Assembly: GCA_949296915.1 (NCBI GenBank) | Contig: CASFPX010000007.1 | Span: 1 to 64,000, forward strand | Length of the DNA: 64,000 nucleotides | Direction of reading: 5' to 3' | Origin: Onthovicinus sp900555545 | Lineage (GTDB): Bacteria > Bacillota > Clostridia > Oscillospirales > Acutalibacteraceae | Shown: positions 8,424 to 18,172 of the stretch, piece after piece | Position numbering within the stretch: position 1 is the stretch's first letter | How the letters are laid out: each line of letters begins with the position of its first letter | The notes under the pieces: model-generated | Told to the model about the DNA's origin: nothing | Databases searched by the model: none | What the model saw: the letters and a program-made list of their open reading frames with translations, nothing else | Position numbers and translations under genes: made by a program

Positions 8424-9796
8424 ACAATGACCTCCTTCATGTGAAACGATGACTGAACCAGCGACCGCGCCGCGCCCAGACTCATCCCCTCATCCGCCAT
8501 CAGCTGGGAGAGGATATTCCCGGTGGCCGTAGCCTCTTTGAGTCCCGTAAAAACGGGCTTGCCGGTGTATTGGGCTGTCAGCCGGTTCAGATAATCATCC
8601 TTACTCCCGCCGCCGGCAATCACGATCCGGTGGATCTGATTGCCGGTAAGCGATTCGATCTCCCGGACCGTCTCCGCATAGGCCGATGCAAGGGAGTGAT
8701 ACGTGCAGTTGAGAATATCCCCCAGCCCGGCCTGCGACAAACCGGCAAGGCTCTCAATCGCCTGGATCATGCTGTCCGGCGCGGTGAGCGACGGGTGATT
8801 GACATCAAAAATGCGGATGCATGCACTCCGCATGGCGAGTTGCATCATCTCATCATACGTCCGATTCCCGCATAGATCCCGGCGGATATTCTGGAACAGC
8901 CACGTACCCATGATATTTTTGAGCACCCGATACCGATGTTCAATGCCGCCCTCATTGGTAAAATTCCACTTGCGGCTTTGCGCTGATATGACAGGAACTT
9001 TGGACTCTGTCCCCACAAGGCTCCACGTACCCGAGGAGATGAACACCCCTGACTCATCCAGCGGGCAGGCAGCGACAGCACTCGCCGTATCGTGGGAGGG
9101 ACACACACGCACCAGCGCGTTGAATCCCGCCTCCTGCTGAAAAGATTGGCTGAAATCCCCCACCGGTGTTCCCGGCTCACAGAGCGGGGAAAACAGCCGG
9201 GACGGAATCCCGAGGCGTTCCAATATTCCGCCATCCCACTGCCCCTCCCGCGCATCGACCATGGCAGTGGTTGTGGCGTTTGTGTACTCGTTTACCGCCC
9301 GGCCGGTCAGGCAATAGGCCAGATAGTCCGGGATCATCAGGAACCGCGCCGCACGATCCAACCGGCCGCTGTCCCGGTCGCAGCAGAGCTGATACAGGGT
9401 GTTGAAATCCTGCTTTTGGATCCCTGTACGCCTATAAAGGTCTGTAAAGGGCAGTTCCTTTTCAATCTCTTCTGGAATGTTTTTTGTCCGGCTGTTCCGG
9501 TAGGCATAGACCGGATCCATCCGCGCCCCCTCCCGGTCGAGCAGTACATAGTCGACGCCCCAGGTATCAATGGCAACGGATACAGGCAGCCGCCCAAGCT
9601 GCGCGCATTTGCGTATCCCGTTTTTCACTTCCCGGATCAGCGATTCCATATCCCATACAAGTCCGGAATCTGTCTGCTTTACGCCATTGGGGAAGCGATA
9701 GATTTCCTCCAATTGAAGTGTTCCATCCTCCATCCACCCGAGGATATGCCGCCCACTGGAGGCGCCGATATCAATGGCAAGATAATACTTTTTCAA
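8420..9796 (-). CDS. rhaB: rhamnulokinase
   Basis: A 458-residue FGGY-family sugar kinase that phosphorylates L-rhamnulose at O-1 with ATP. The N terminus has the phosphate-binding loop DIGASSGRH. The middle carries VAIDTWGVDYVLLD and the substrate-side segment CPSHDTASAVA. The C-terminal ATPase half has SSGTWSLVG and IAGGGSKDDYLN. Length is usual for RhaB (about 460 to 490). The start is a TTG at 9794-9796 with AGGAGG six bases upstream. It begins 25 bases after the DUF1593 frame ends. Its place between rhaA and the rhamnosidase end of the operon supports rhamnulose as substrate. Confidence 0.95.
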   Translation of the reverse strand: MKKYYLAIDIGASSGRHILGWMEDGTLQLEEIYRFPNGVKQTDSGLVWDMESLIREVKNGIRKCAQLGRLPVSVAIDTWGVDYVLLDREGARMDPVYAYRNSRTKNIPEEIEKELPFTDLYRRTGIQKQDFNTLYQLCCDRDSGRLDRAARFLMIPDYLAYCLTGRAVNEYTNATTTAMVDAREGQWDGGILERLGIPSRLFSPLCEPGTPVGDFSQSFQQEAGFNALVRVCPSHDTASAVAACPLDESGVFISSGTWSLVGTESKVPVISAQSRKWNFTNEGGIEHRYRVLKNIMGTWLFQNIRRDLCGNRTYDEMMQLAMRSACIRIFDVNHPSLTAPDSMIQAIESLAGLSQAGLGDILNCTYHSLASAYAETVREIESLTGNQIHRIVIAGGGSKDDYLNRLTAQYTGKPVFTGLKEATATGNILSQLMADEGMSLGAARSLVQSSFHMKEVIV

Positions 9797-9821
9797 AATG
9801 GCCTCCTGTTATTCTTATAAA

Positions 9822-11202
9822 TTATTGTCCACACTCAAATACGAACCTTTTGTAACGGCACAAGGGATATGTTCTTGCACCCTTTACCTCCAACACCAGA
9901 TGGAACACTCCGGTCCCGCAAAAGTCGATTGACACACGTGCTGTATTTTCTCCCGTCAGGTGTGTTTTCTCAAGGACATTGTCAGTCTCCGGATACCAGA
10001 ACCACCGGAATTCCAGCGACATGCCATCTGGACTTTTCGAATTGCCGGCATCTAACACAATGGTATCTCCTGATCTCACCTGAATCCTCTCTGGCGCATT
10101 CACCCGAACCACTGGCGCATGGGAACACTGTATAAATTTATCGGTGAGTGTCCACTCCATCCGTGCAGCAAAATCATACTGAAAGCCGCTTCTCCAGCGC
10201 CACAGGCTCGCCTGTGGACTATGATGCATTACGCCATCGCGTCCCAATACGTCATCTGCTTCCCCCACCCAAACTGGTGTACCCTCCGGTGAAACAACCT
10301 GCCTATACCTTCCTGACCAACCACCATAATCCGGGCACTCAGGAACATTCAAACCGTTCGGTATCAGACCCAAAAACGCCGGTGTATCCCCTTCCATGAT
10401 AAAAACTGTTTTTGGATATTGTCTGCCAAGCGGACCTTTGGAACGGATATATTTTTTGAGCCACTGCGCACTGATCATGTCCGTATCCGCACCAGCAAAT
10501 CCACCGGGGCGGATACCATCCTCACTACCGTGTCGATTCCTATCCGCCGAAATTCCCGGCCAAACTGCCCGAAAATAATCTTTTGCGCCCGAAACCGTTC
10601 CATCAGAAGGAGTGACAATATAGAACAGACGATTCCCGTACTGCTCACGGATCCATTTAGCGCTGTTATCTTGATCGGAAATGGAGTGAATGCGAATTTT
10701 GGATAGAAAGGCGTTCAATTCCAAAAGGCTGCGGGTTTGACCAACCTGCCAGATTGCTTGAGCCAGAGTATTTGCTCCGCCCCATAGGCCAATCCATACC
10801 GGGCGTGGATCCGGATCATCAACTGCCTCTATGATCCGACGCACACCGGGATTATCCATGTATTTTTTCCCCTGCAAAACCGTCCCCAGGTGCCCGGCCA
10901 TAGGATGGAATTCCCAAACACAGGATCTTTTTTAGCCGCTCCATGCTGGGATACCCATCACTATGGCGATCTAAATTAGGTTTTACTGCACCGTAGGCTT
11001 TCAAAATCCTCCTGACCAATGCAAGCGCGCGTTTCCCACCGCCTTTTTTCACAAAGCAGGAGCTGCAAAGAATAATCCCTTCCAGGTCAATCTCATTGGT
11101 GTAAAGCAACAAACGGATCAGGCTCTGAATATCGTCCTTTTCCGCCCAAGGGAGATAGCTTGGGTTGATATCGGTCAATGCGATGTATCGATTTTTTTCC
11201 AC
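9822..11202 (-). pseudogene. DUF1593 nucleoside hydrolase-like protein, frameshifted
   Basis: A DUF1593 (Sde182-like) protein, a family with a nucleoside hydrolase-like N-terminal domain and a C-terminal Ig-like domain, often found in plant-polysaccharide gene clusters. The first reading frame carries the family opening: TDINPSY, DDIQSLIRLLLYTNE and EGIILCSS. It stops after a run of six A (minus strand, 10863-10868). The next frame resumes with YMDNPGVRRIIEAVDD and WIGLWGGANTLAQ and continues to a beta-sandwich end. Removing one A joins the two frames exactly as GEKYMDNPG. The span of 1381 bases is one more than a multiple of three, which fits. The start is a GTG at 11202, just behind the rhamnosidase stop, with AAGGAG inside the previous gene. 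There is no signal peptide. It may be a true mutation or a sequencing error. Confidence 0.8.
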
Positions 11203-11203
11203 A

Positions 11204-13780
11204 TCAACTCTCCTTCTGATCTCCATCATGATAGGTCATCGTTCCGGCATGCTGTTGATATACCGCACCGTCCGGCAGACGGATCTCCGCCGTACAGTTC
11301 GCTGGAATTACCACCTCAAACAGGTGCTTCCCCCCGTCTATGCGCCAGCCGCTCTCCACACGTCCATACACACTGTCATAAGCCGCGTGCGCATGGGTGA
11401 AGTGCCCGCCGGGCTTTGGGGCGATCACAAAGTGATTTTCCCCGGCGATCTGTATCCCGCACATCTGCGAAAACAGCCATTCACACACCGCACCCTTTGA
11501 GTAGTGGTTGAGTGAAGCCACTCCGCCCTGCGCCTCGATACCTTCCCAGCTCTCCCAAATTGTATTGGCGCCCATTTTGGTCATGAACAGCCAGCCGGGC
11601 ATTTCCTCGTTCTCCAACAGGCGGTAGGCGTAGTCAATCCCCAAATCCGCTAAAACGTAGAGAATAAAGGGGGTGGACAAGAAACCCGTCCCCAGCCGCC
11701 AGCCGTAGTGATCCAGCGCCTGGATCAACCGTTTTTGGGCAAATTCCGTCTGTTTTTCATCCAACAGCTTCATATAAAGCGGGCGGACAAGCTTTGCCTG
11801 CCGGTCGGTATCAAGGGAATATTTTGGGGTTTCAACCAGCCTGCGGTAGCCGGAGCGCGCCCGTTCCGCGTACTTTCGGTACGTCAGCAAGTCTGCCTTT
11901 TCCCCCAGCGCCTCGGCGATCTCCGCCATATGCTCGAGCATATAGACCATGTAGGCCGTTGTCTCCTCCGGGTGCGGACTGACAAAGTCGGAGATCTGGA
12001 AGGCGTTGACATCCACCGGCTCCGTCCACTCCCCATAGGACTGCCCATAGTTGGCGATATCCTTCCTGTGCCGGAAGCCAACTCCTGTCGGCAGGGCGGT
12101 GGGGTACCATTTGCCGAGCGTTTTGATTTTAAACCATGCATATTTACGCATCTGCGCATAGTGTTCCCGGAGAACCCGCAGATCGCCGTACTGCTTCCAA
12201 AGGCGGTACGGGATGAGTACGCCGGCATCCGACCAGCCCGGCGAACCATCCATTGCATTCATATAGAAGTCGATCCCCCCGGGCGGGGTGATCTGGCGGA
12301 AGCATCCGTTTTTGCGCTGCCCGTCGCACATATCATCCATATACTTGCGGCCAAACGTATCATAGTCAAACAGGTAGCTCGCCGTGTTGACAAAGAGCTG
12401 TGCATCACCCGTCCACCCGTGGCGTTCGCGCGTAGGGCAGTCCGTGGGTATATCGAGCGAGTTCCCCTTGGTGGACCAGACCGTCGCCTGAACAAACCGG
12501 TTGAGCAGCTCATTGGAGCTGTCGAAAAATCCGGTCTGCGCCATATCGGAGTATACGGCGATGGCTGTGATCTCCTCCGCACCGATCTCCACATCGGACT
12601 CCACCTCCGCATACTGGAATCCGAATACGGCAAACGTCGTTTTATAGTGGTTTTCACCCTCCCTGCAGGTGTAATCGACCGCCTGTAAAGGTGTTGCAAA
12701 ATCCTTGCGGGTGCACTGGATGTTTTTCAGCGTCAGATTGCCGTCCGCATCCAGCATCTCCCCACAGCGAATCCGGATCCGCTGCCCCCGGTGCGCCTGC
12801 ACCCGAAACTCCAGCCAGCCCGCAATATTTTGGCCGAAGTCATAGAGCCGGCGCCCGTTTGGCGCAACGGAAACAGTCGGGTGAAACCGCTCATGCTCGG
12901 TGACAGGCACGTTATTGGAGGCGGACGGCGCCACGGAATGCCGCGTGACAGCCGCAACACGATTATATGTGGGCGTTTTGAATGCGGCGACGGTTTCGCC
13001 ATCCTTATTGTCGGCAAATCGGATCGGGCCGTCGTCAGACCACTGCCAGCTCTCATCCGAACAGATCATTTCCGTCCGGCCGTCCTCATAGCGGAGCTCC
13101 AATTGGGCCAAAAGTTTGGTTTGAGTTCCATACTGGTTTTTCAAGCCCCAGGCACCGCAGCTGCCGCGGTACCAGCCGTCCGCAAGCTGGACGGTAATCG
13201 TGTGACCGCCCACGCCCAGCCGGTCCGTCACGTCGTATGTCTGATATTGCACACGCTTGCGGTAATCCGTATGCCCCGGCGCCATACAGAAGTTTCCGAT
13301 TTTCACGCCGTCCAGACAGGCCTCATAAAGCCCGCAGGCCGTGATGTACAGCCGGGCGCTTTGCAGCTGCCCCTGCACGGTAATCGCCCTGCGAAAGCAG
13401 TCCACAGGGTAACGGCGCCTGCGGTTTACCCGATAATCTCCGCTGATCCACCTGGCCCGCCAATCCGAAGCCTCCAGCAGCCCCATTTCAAAAAATGCCG
13501 GCTCCGACCACGCACCCTCACGGTCCGATTCGTCCCACAGCTTTACCTGCCAGATTACGCGCTGGCGGGAGGCCAGCGGCCGCGGGTACTCGATCCCAGC
13601 CATCCGACCGGTGGCGACCTTGCCGCTGTCCCAGATCACGTAATCCTCCGTTTTTGCCTGAATCTGATAGGCGGACTGCCGGACAGCGCCCGTCACATTC
13701 CACATCAGACGCGGCTTTTGACAATCAATCCCCAGCGGGTTATTCAAATATTCGGTTCTCAGCCTTACTGCCTGTATCAT
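11204..13780 (-). CDS. alpha-L-rhamnosidase, GH78
   Basis: An 858-residue GH78 enzyme that removes terminal alpha-L-rhamnose by inversion. The order of parts matches bacterial rhamnosidases: an N-terminal beta-sandwich starting RLRTEYLNNPLGID, carbohydrate-binding-like domains (RARWISGDY, YITACGLYEACLDG), then the (alpha/alpha)6 barrel with the acidic segment DCPTRERHGWTGDAQ that carries the catalytic region, and a C-terminal beta domain. No signal peptide, so it acts on rhamnosides taken up by the cell. The frame is open to 13828, but the ATG at 13780 has AGGAG seven bases upstream and fits the family start. It stands between the SGNH hydrolase and the DUF1593 gene in the rhamnose operon. 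Confidence 0.93.
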   Translation of the reverse strand: MIQAVRLRTEYLNNPLGIDCQKPRLMWNVTGAVRQSAYQIQAKTEDYVIWDSGKVATGRMAGIEYPRPLASRQRVIWQVKLWDESDREGAWSEPAFFEMGLLEASDWRARWISGDYRVNRRRRYPVDCFRRAITVQGQLQSARLYITACGLYEACLDGVKIGNFCMAPGHTDYRKRVQYQTYDVTDRLGVGGHTITVQLADGWYRGSCGAWGLKNQYGTQTKLLAQLELRYEDGRTEMICSDESWQWSDDGPIRFADNKDGETVAAFKTPTYNRVAAVTRHSVAPSASNNVPVTEHERFHPTVSVAPNGRRLYDFGQNIAGWLEFRVQAHRGQRIRIRCGEMLDADGNLTLKNIQCTRKDFATPLQAVDYTCREGENHYKTTFAVFGFQYAEVESDVEIGAEEITAIAVYSDMAQTGFFDSSNELLNRFVQATVWSTKGNSLDIPTDCPTRERHGWTGDAQLFVNTASYLFDYDTFGRKYMDDMCDGQRKNGCFRQITPPGGIDFYMNAMDGSPGWSDAGVLIPYRLWKQYGDLRVLREHYAQMRKYAWFKIKTLGKWYPTALPTGVGFRHRKDIANYGQSYGEWTEPVDVNAFQISDFVSPHPEETTAYMVYMLEHMAEIAEALGEKADLLTYRKYAERARSGYRRLVETPKYSLDTDRQAKLVRPLYMKLLDEKQTEFAQKRLIQALDHYGWRLGTGFLSTPFILYVLADLGIDYAYRLLENEEMPGWLFMTKMGANTIWESWEGIEAQGGVASLNHYSKGAVCEWLFSQMCGIQIAGENHFVIAPKPGGHFTHAHAAYDSVYGRVESGWRIDGGKHLFEVVIPANCTAEIRLPDGAVYQQHAGTMTYHDGDQKES

Positions 13781-13866
13781 AACGATTTCTCCTATCTGCG
13801 CAAATCTTATATGAACTATTTCAATCAAAATAGACCGTCATCTGTACTGTCCTGTCGCCGTCTCCT

Positions 13867-14679
13867 TTATTCCGCCACCGCCTCAAATAATACACGCTCC
13901 ATATACGGTGTCCACCACTCCAGATAGCCGGCCTTTGTGGGATGGATTTCATCGGCCATATACAGGGAACGCTGTTCGGGTGTTATGGCGTTAAAATCCG
14001 CATCACTCCACAGGTCGATCACAGTAACATCCCATTGCTCCCGAATGCGGTTCAGCAGTTCAACCATTGCGGCATACTCCTGACTGTCATACTGCGGATT
14101 GGTGTAAAATACAACAGGACATTTCCAGGTTTGTGACGCATAGGCGATGATATATTCAATCGCCCCCGCAACGGTTGATGTGTCAAAATTCTCCGGATCT
14201 GAAATCCCTTTCACAGACCCCAGCGGCTTCCCCTGTGTGGCATCGTTTGTAGAAAGCTGGCACACAAACAAATCCACCTGCATGGCTGCATCCAGCCCCT
14301 CCATGCGCGGAATATAGGAACCGGGGCCGTTGTCCACCAGCGTTGTACCCGATACCGCCTCTTTGGTAATAGTGCACCCATTGCGCGCGGCAATAAAGTC
14401 GGCAAATGAAGTACCCTGAGAGGAGGCGCCATACGTGACGGAGGACCCCAAAAACACAATATGCTTCCCTGCCAGCGGGCTGTCTGCTGCCGGGGTGATC
14501 TGATCCACGTTATACTGTTCCGCATTCCCGGGCAGTTGAGATGTCTTCAGATCATGCAGCTTCACAAACGGCCCCCAGCTCCACTGATAACCACAAAAGG
14601 CAAGCCACGCCGCGATTAGAACAACCGCTATCGGGACGCCTATCAGCAATCCACGATATACGCCCTTTTTGTTTTTCAC
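13867..14679 (-). CDS. membrane-anchored SGNH/GDSL hydrolase
   Basis: A 270-residue SGNH-family esterase, a group that removes acetyl or other acyl groups from sugars or lipids. An N-terminal helix (GLLIGVPIAVVLIAAWLAFCG) should anchor it with the catalytic domain outside. The SGNH blocks are visible: FLGSSVTYGA (nucleophile block, with Ser-Ser in place of Asp-Ser), QLSTNDA (Asn block) and DEIHPTKAGY (Asp and His). The first frame start at 14703 is a poor TTG. The GTG at 14679 has GGAGG eight bases ahead and is preferred. Being second in the rhamnose operon, it may deacylate decorated rhamnose-containing glycans outside the cell before uptake; that role is inference. Confidence 0.82.
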   Translation of the reverse strand: MKNKKGVYRGLLIGVPIAVVLIAAWLAFCGYQWSWGPFVKLHDLKTSQLPGNAEQYNVDQITPAADSPLAGKHIVFLGSSVTYGASSQGTSFADFIAARNGCTITKEAVSGTTLVDNGPGSYIPRMEGLDAAMQVDLFVCQLSTNDATQGKPLGSVKGISDPENFDTSTVAGAIEYIIAYASQTWKCPVVFYTNPQYDSQEYAAMVELLNRIREQWDVTVIDLWSDADFNAITPEQRSLYMADEIHPTKAGYLEWWTPYMERVLFEAVAE

Positions 14680-14711
14680 CGCTTTACACCTCCATCCTAT
14701 CAAATATGCAC

Positions 14712-16568
14712 TCAGCTGTGCACCTGTTTCAGTTCGCGCTGAATCTTCTGGCGGTAGGCGCGGCCCTTGCGCTGCTCCTCAGCCCAGGCACGATCATCCC
14801 GCTCCTGCTTTGCCTTCCGTCTGGCGCGTTCCTTTTCGGACATACCGGCTTCTTTTTGCGCCCGCTTTGCAGCAGATTTCTCTGCCTTTTCAGCGGCCTT
14901 TTTCTCCGCGGCGTTACGCTTTTGTTCTTTCTTTTCCTGTTCCGCCGCACGGCGCTGCTGGTATTCCGAGCGCTTCTGCTCGTAATCCCAGCCCTTACGT
15001 TTACATGTCTCTTCCAACTCCCGGAGTGCGGTCTCCTCCGCCTCTGCCTCAAAACGTGCCTGTTCGCGCTCAGCCTCAACTTCCGGATCAACCCACTCAT
15101 GGCCCTCGGCCAGGCACTTTTCGCGCTGGAACGTACGGATTTCCGCCTGCTTGCGCTCCACGGTCTTTTCAACGTTCAGGAAGATCAGCAGGACGGCCAG
15201 GACGATGCCGGTAATTGTCTCGAGCCCGACGAACGAGAACACGATGACGTCCTGCACGCCGGCAGACTGTGCGGCGGCAATGGTATTCCCGGCGGCGTCG
15301 ATCGTAGGCGCCACATAACCCGCACCGGCCAACATCCAGTTGAACAGGCCGGTGACCAGGCCGATGACCGCCACCGCAATCGTGTTGTAAATCGACATGG
15401 CAAGCCCGTCACATCGGATGCCGCTCTTCCACTCCACATGGTCGAGCGTATCCGCGAACAGCGCCATAAACACATAGGCACTGGGTAAACCACCGATATT
15501 TTTAATAAACTGGCCTGTGAGCACAACCGGCATGCTGTTTGGAACCATCCAGCAGATGGCACTGCCGAGCGCGTAAAGCAGGAAGCCCACCATTGTCACG
15601 TTGCGCTTGCCAAACCGCTTGGCCAGGGGCCATACGGCAAAAATCCCGATCCCCATTGGAATCCCGCCAATGACGGAGACGAGCGTCTGGGTGATGCCGT
15701 CGTTGTAGGTGCCCAGCACATAGTTGCAATAATAGACGAGGCTCAGATTCTTCAGACTGGAGCCGACCGTATAAATGAGAAAATAGCTGAGGATAATCAG
15801 AATATATTTATCCGATAGAACAATTTTCAACTGGACTCGGAACGGAACTTTTTCCTCCTGTACTCCGGCAGTTTCCTCCGTGACGCGTTCCCTGGTAAAA
15901 TAATACTCCATCAATGTCAGCGGAAGCGCCAAAATGGACAGGATGCTCATCACCGTGATCCATTTGGAAGCGTCCACACCCAGCAGGGGCATGATCGCCA
16001 TCGGGAACACCAGCGCTACAATGATGCCGGACATCATGATGGCTGAAATCTGGTTGAAAACGGACAGCCCGCCGCGCTGAGTCACATTGCGGGTGGAGAG
16101 CGGTACCATCAGGTTGTGGCTCATGTTATAGATGGTATAGGCGATGGAGTAAAACAGATTGTACGATATCATAACCCAGCAGATCTGCAGTATCTCACTG
16201 CCCGAGGGGACCGTGAACAGCAGGATGCCTGTAACACACAGCATCGGTGCGGAGATCAGGATCCAGGGCCGCGCTTTTCCCTGCCGGGTACGTGTACGGT
16301 CGATAATATACCCCATGATAATATTCGTGATCGCGTCAATGATCTTGGACACTACCGGAAAGACCGTCAAAAACAGCCCGTTCCACACATGAGTTAAATT
16401 CAGTACATCCGTATAATATACATTTAAATATGTAGCCAGAACCGCGTTGAGCAGCAGTGCGCCGCATGGGCCGAGCAGATATCCCAGCCAGCGCTCCTGG
16501 CTGGTGACATTTTGGGAACGGATCCTGCTGCTAAACAGAGGCCCGCTTAATAATCCAGTTTGTTTCAT
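14712..16568 (-). CDS. GPH-family sugar:cation symporter with long charged C-terminal tail
   Basis: A 618-residue transporter of the glycoside-pentoside-hexuronide:cation symporter family (MFS fold), the likely entry route for rhamnose or rhamnosides. Twelve membrane segments fill residues 30 to 465, with family features such as GYIIDRTRTRQGKARPWI and RGGLSVFNQISA. The usual family length is about 450 to 480. Here the last 153 residues (from VEKTVERKQ) form a soluble tail extremely rich in Lys, Arg, Glu, Ala and Gln, with coiled-coil character and a small motif HEWVDPE. The tail is in frame and uses the same codons as the rest. It is the first gene of the rhamnose operon, with GGAGG before its ATG, and diverges from the AraC regulator. 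Confidence 0.88.
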   Translation of the reverse strand: MKQTGLLSGPLFSSRIRSQNVTSQERWLGYLLGPCGALLLNAVLATYLNVYYTDVLNLTHVWNGLFLTVFPVVSKIIDAITNIIMGYIIDRTRTRQGKARPWILISAPMLCVTGILLFTVPSGSEILQICWVMISYNLFYSIAYTIYNMSHNLMVPLSTRNVTQRGGLSVFNQISAIMMSGIIVALVFPMAIMPLLGVDASKWITVMSILSILALPLTLMEYYFTRERVTEETAGVQEEKVPFRVQLKIVLSDKYILIILSYFLIYTVGSSLKNLSLVYYCNYVLGTYNDGITQTLVSVIGGIPMGIGIFAVWPLAKRFGKRNVTMVGFLLYALGSAICWMVPNSMPVVLTGQFIKNIGGLPSAYVFMALFADTLDHVEWKSGIRCDGLAMSIYNTIAVAVIGLVTGLFNWMLAGAGYVAPTIDAAGNTIAAAQSAGVQDVIVFSFVGLETITGIVLAVLLIFLNVEKTVERKQAEIRTFQREKCLAEGHEWVDPEVEAEREQARFEAEAEETALRELEETCKRKGWDYEQKRSEYQQRRAAEQEKKEQKRNAAEKKAAEKAEKSAAKRAQKEAGMSEKERARRKAKQERDDRAWAEEQRKGRAYRQKIQRELKQVHS

Positions 16569-16643
16569 TTTTTATTTTCCTCCATTTCTTTGGGAAGTGT
16601 GGGAACTTTGGGAAAGCAGATACATCCGATCCCCCTGCAAAAG

Positions 16644-16655
16644 GCAAACATTTGC
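16644..16655. promoter_or_regulatory. palindrome, possible operator of the rhamnose operon
   Basis: GCAAA-CA-TTTGC, an inverted repeat in the divergent region between the transporter and the AraC gene. A nearby direct repeat, TTTGGGAA (about 16590 and 16608), lies closer to the transporter start. Either could bind the AraC-type regulator; nothing in the sequence proves it. I could not find a clear minus-strand promoter here. Confidence 0.3.
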
Positions 16656-16773
16656 AAGCTCCATAAAACCGCAGGTAAGTGAAGCATCTCCATGCTCCTG
16701 AAATTTTTGCAGCATACCTCCTCTGCCCTGTCTTTTCCATCTGCATAGAACAACATATCTAAAGCCAAAGCAC

Positions 16774-16802
16774 TTGCATAATTGTAATCCGAACGGTACA
16801 AT
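16774..16802 (+). promoter_or_regulatory. promoter of the AraC-type regulator
   Basis: TTGCAT at 16774-16779, 17-nt spacer, TACAAT at 16797-16802, 23 bases before the ATG. Confidence 0.65.
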
Positions 16803-16825
16803 AGTATCAAAGTGGGTGATTAAAA

Positions 16826-18040
16826 ATGCAAAATATTGATCTGCAATATATCTGTACTGTAATCGGGAATCTCTCCGGAATTCCCGTCCGGATTTTTGAA
16901 CATGACAAGCAGATTTTCTACTATTCCTTAGTCCATCTTCCCAAAGACCCCATCACAGTCTATTGGGATGAAATTAAAAACATCTCCAACCACGTTGGAT
17001 ATTTTGCCACGCGCCATTTTAACTACTATGGCATTGTCAATTCTCAATCCATTCGGATTGTCATCGGCCCGTCCCGACAGATTGTCAACAGCGATCAGGA
17101 GTTAAAAGAGCTGGCGTTCCGCACCGGTGTATCTCAGGAAGAGGTCCCTGATTTTGTCGCCGGGATGAAGAGCATCGTCCGAATGCCGTTGGAGAGCATT
17201 TTGCAAATGCTGTGCACCATCAACTATATTCTAAATGGGGAAAAACTCAGCCTTGCCGATATTACCTTATACGAATCGGAACAGGGAAACCACTTTCACC
17301 GATCCTCTGATGACATTCTCATGCAGAATGCTCAATACACCACCCCCGATATACAGGAGCAAACCTATGACCACAACACCTTGAAAATTGAACAGGAGAT
17401 CCTGCGGTTCGTCCGCAAGGGGGACTGTGACGCGCTGCGTCAGTGGGTCACCGCCGCCCCGGCCGTGCGCGGGGGGGTCCTGGCCGGGGATCAATTGCGC
17501 CAAATCAAAAACACCTTTATCGTCACCGTTACACTCGTCTCCCGCGCCGCCATTCAAGGGGGCATGGATCCACAGGACGCCTTAATGCTGAGCGATTCGT
17601 CTATTCAAAAGTGCGAACTGATTCCCATGCCCGATCAAGTGACAAGATTGCTGTTCCACACGATTCTGGAATTTACCCAGCGCGTCAACCGGCTGCGTAT
17701 CGGGGAAAACCCGACCGAATTGACAATCGCAGTGGCAAATTATATCCAGCACCATCTCTCCGAGCCCATCACAGCTGAGGATATCGCGCGCGAACTGTAC
17801 ATCAGCCGCCCCTATCTCTCCGCCAAATTTAAAGAGGAGGCGGGAGAATCACTCACCGATTTTATTCTGCGGGTAAAAACGGATGAGGCAAAGCATCTTT
17901 TACGCTATACGGAGAATTCGATCGCCTCTATCAGCGTCTATCTCGGCTTTTCGTCACAAAGCCATTTCTCACGCGTTTTTAAAAAGTATACCACACACAC
18001 ACCGGGGGAATACCGCGCAAAGTATAACAAGACCTCTTAA
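16826..18040 (+). CDS. AraC-family transcriptional regulator of the rhamnose operon
   Basis: A 404-residue regulator. The last hundred residues are a standard AraC DNA-binding domain with two helix-turn-helix units: LTIAVANYIQHHLSEPITAEDIA, then LYISRPYLSAKFKEEAG and the signature SISVYLGFSSQSHFSRVFKKYTTHTPGEYR. The N-terminal 290 residues are a sensor region unlike the cupin of classic RhaR/RhaS; I can only say it is a mixed alpha/beta region without membrane segments. It is transcribed away from the rhamnose operon, so it is the natural candidate to activate that operon in response to rhamnose or a breakdown product. The direct evidence is position only. Confidence 0.85.
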   Translation: MQNIDLQYICTVIGNLSGIPVRIFEHDKQIFYYSLVHLPKDPITVYWDEIKNISNHVGYFATRHFNYYGIVNSQSIRIVIGPSRQIVNSDQELKELAFRTGVSQEEVPDFVAGMKSIVRMPLESILQMLCTINYILNGEKLSLADITLYESEQGNHFHRSSDDILMQNAQYTTPDIQEQTYDHNTLKIEQEILRFVRKGDCDALRQWVTAAPAVRGGVLAGDQLRQIKNTFIVTVTLVSRAAIQGGMDPQDALMLSDSSIQKCELIPMPDQVTRLLFHTILEFTQRVNRLRIGENPTELTIAVANYIQHHLSEPITAEDIARELYISRPYLSAKFKEEAGESLTDFILRVKTDEAKHLLRYTENSIASISVYLGFSSQSHFSRVFKKYTTHTPGEYRAKYNKTS

Positions 18041-18059
18041 AACATCGGAGTATCCAGCA

Positions 18060-18098
18060 ATGATTCCCGGCAGTGGGGTAAAGCCTGCCGGGAGTCAT
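18060..18098. terminator. hairpin between convergent genes
   Basis: A 14-bp stem with one G-T pair and an 11-nt loop lies between the ends of the AraC gene and the minus-strand lipoprotein gene. Neither side has a good T tract, so the terminator role is inferred from position. Confidence 0.45.
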
Positions 18099-18172
18099 AT
18101 AACAGCACAGGGTAACACATCAACATGTGCCTCTCCTGAAGCCAGCAATGGAAAACTCCTTGTACGTTCAAT

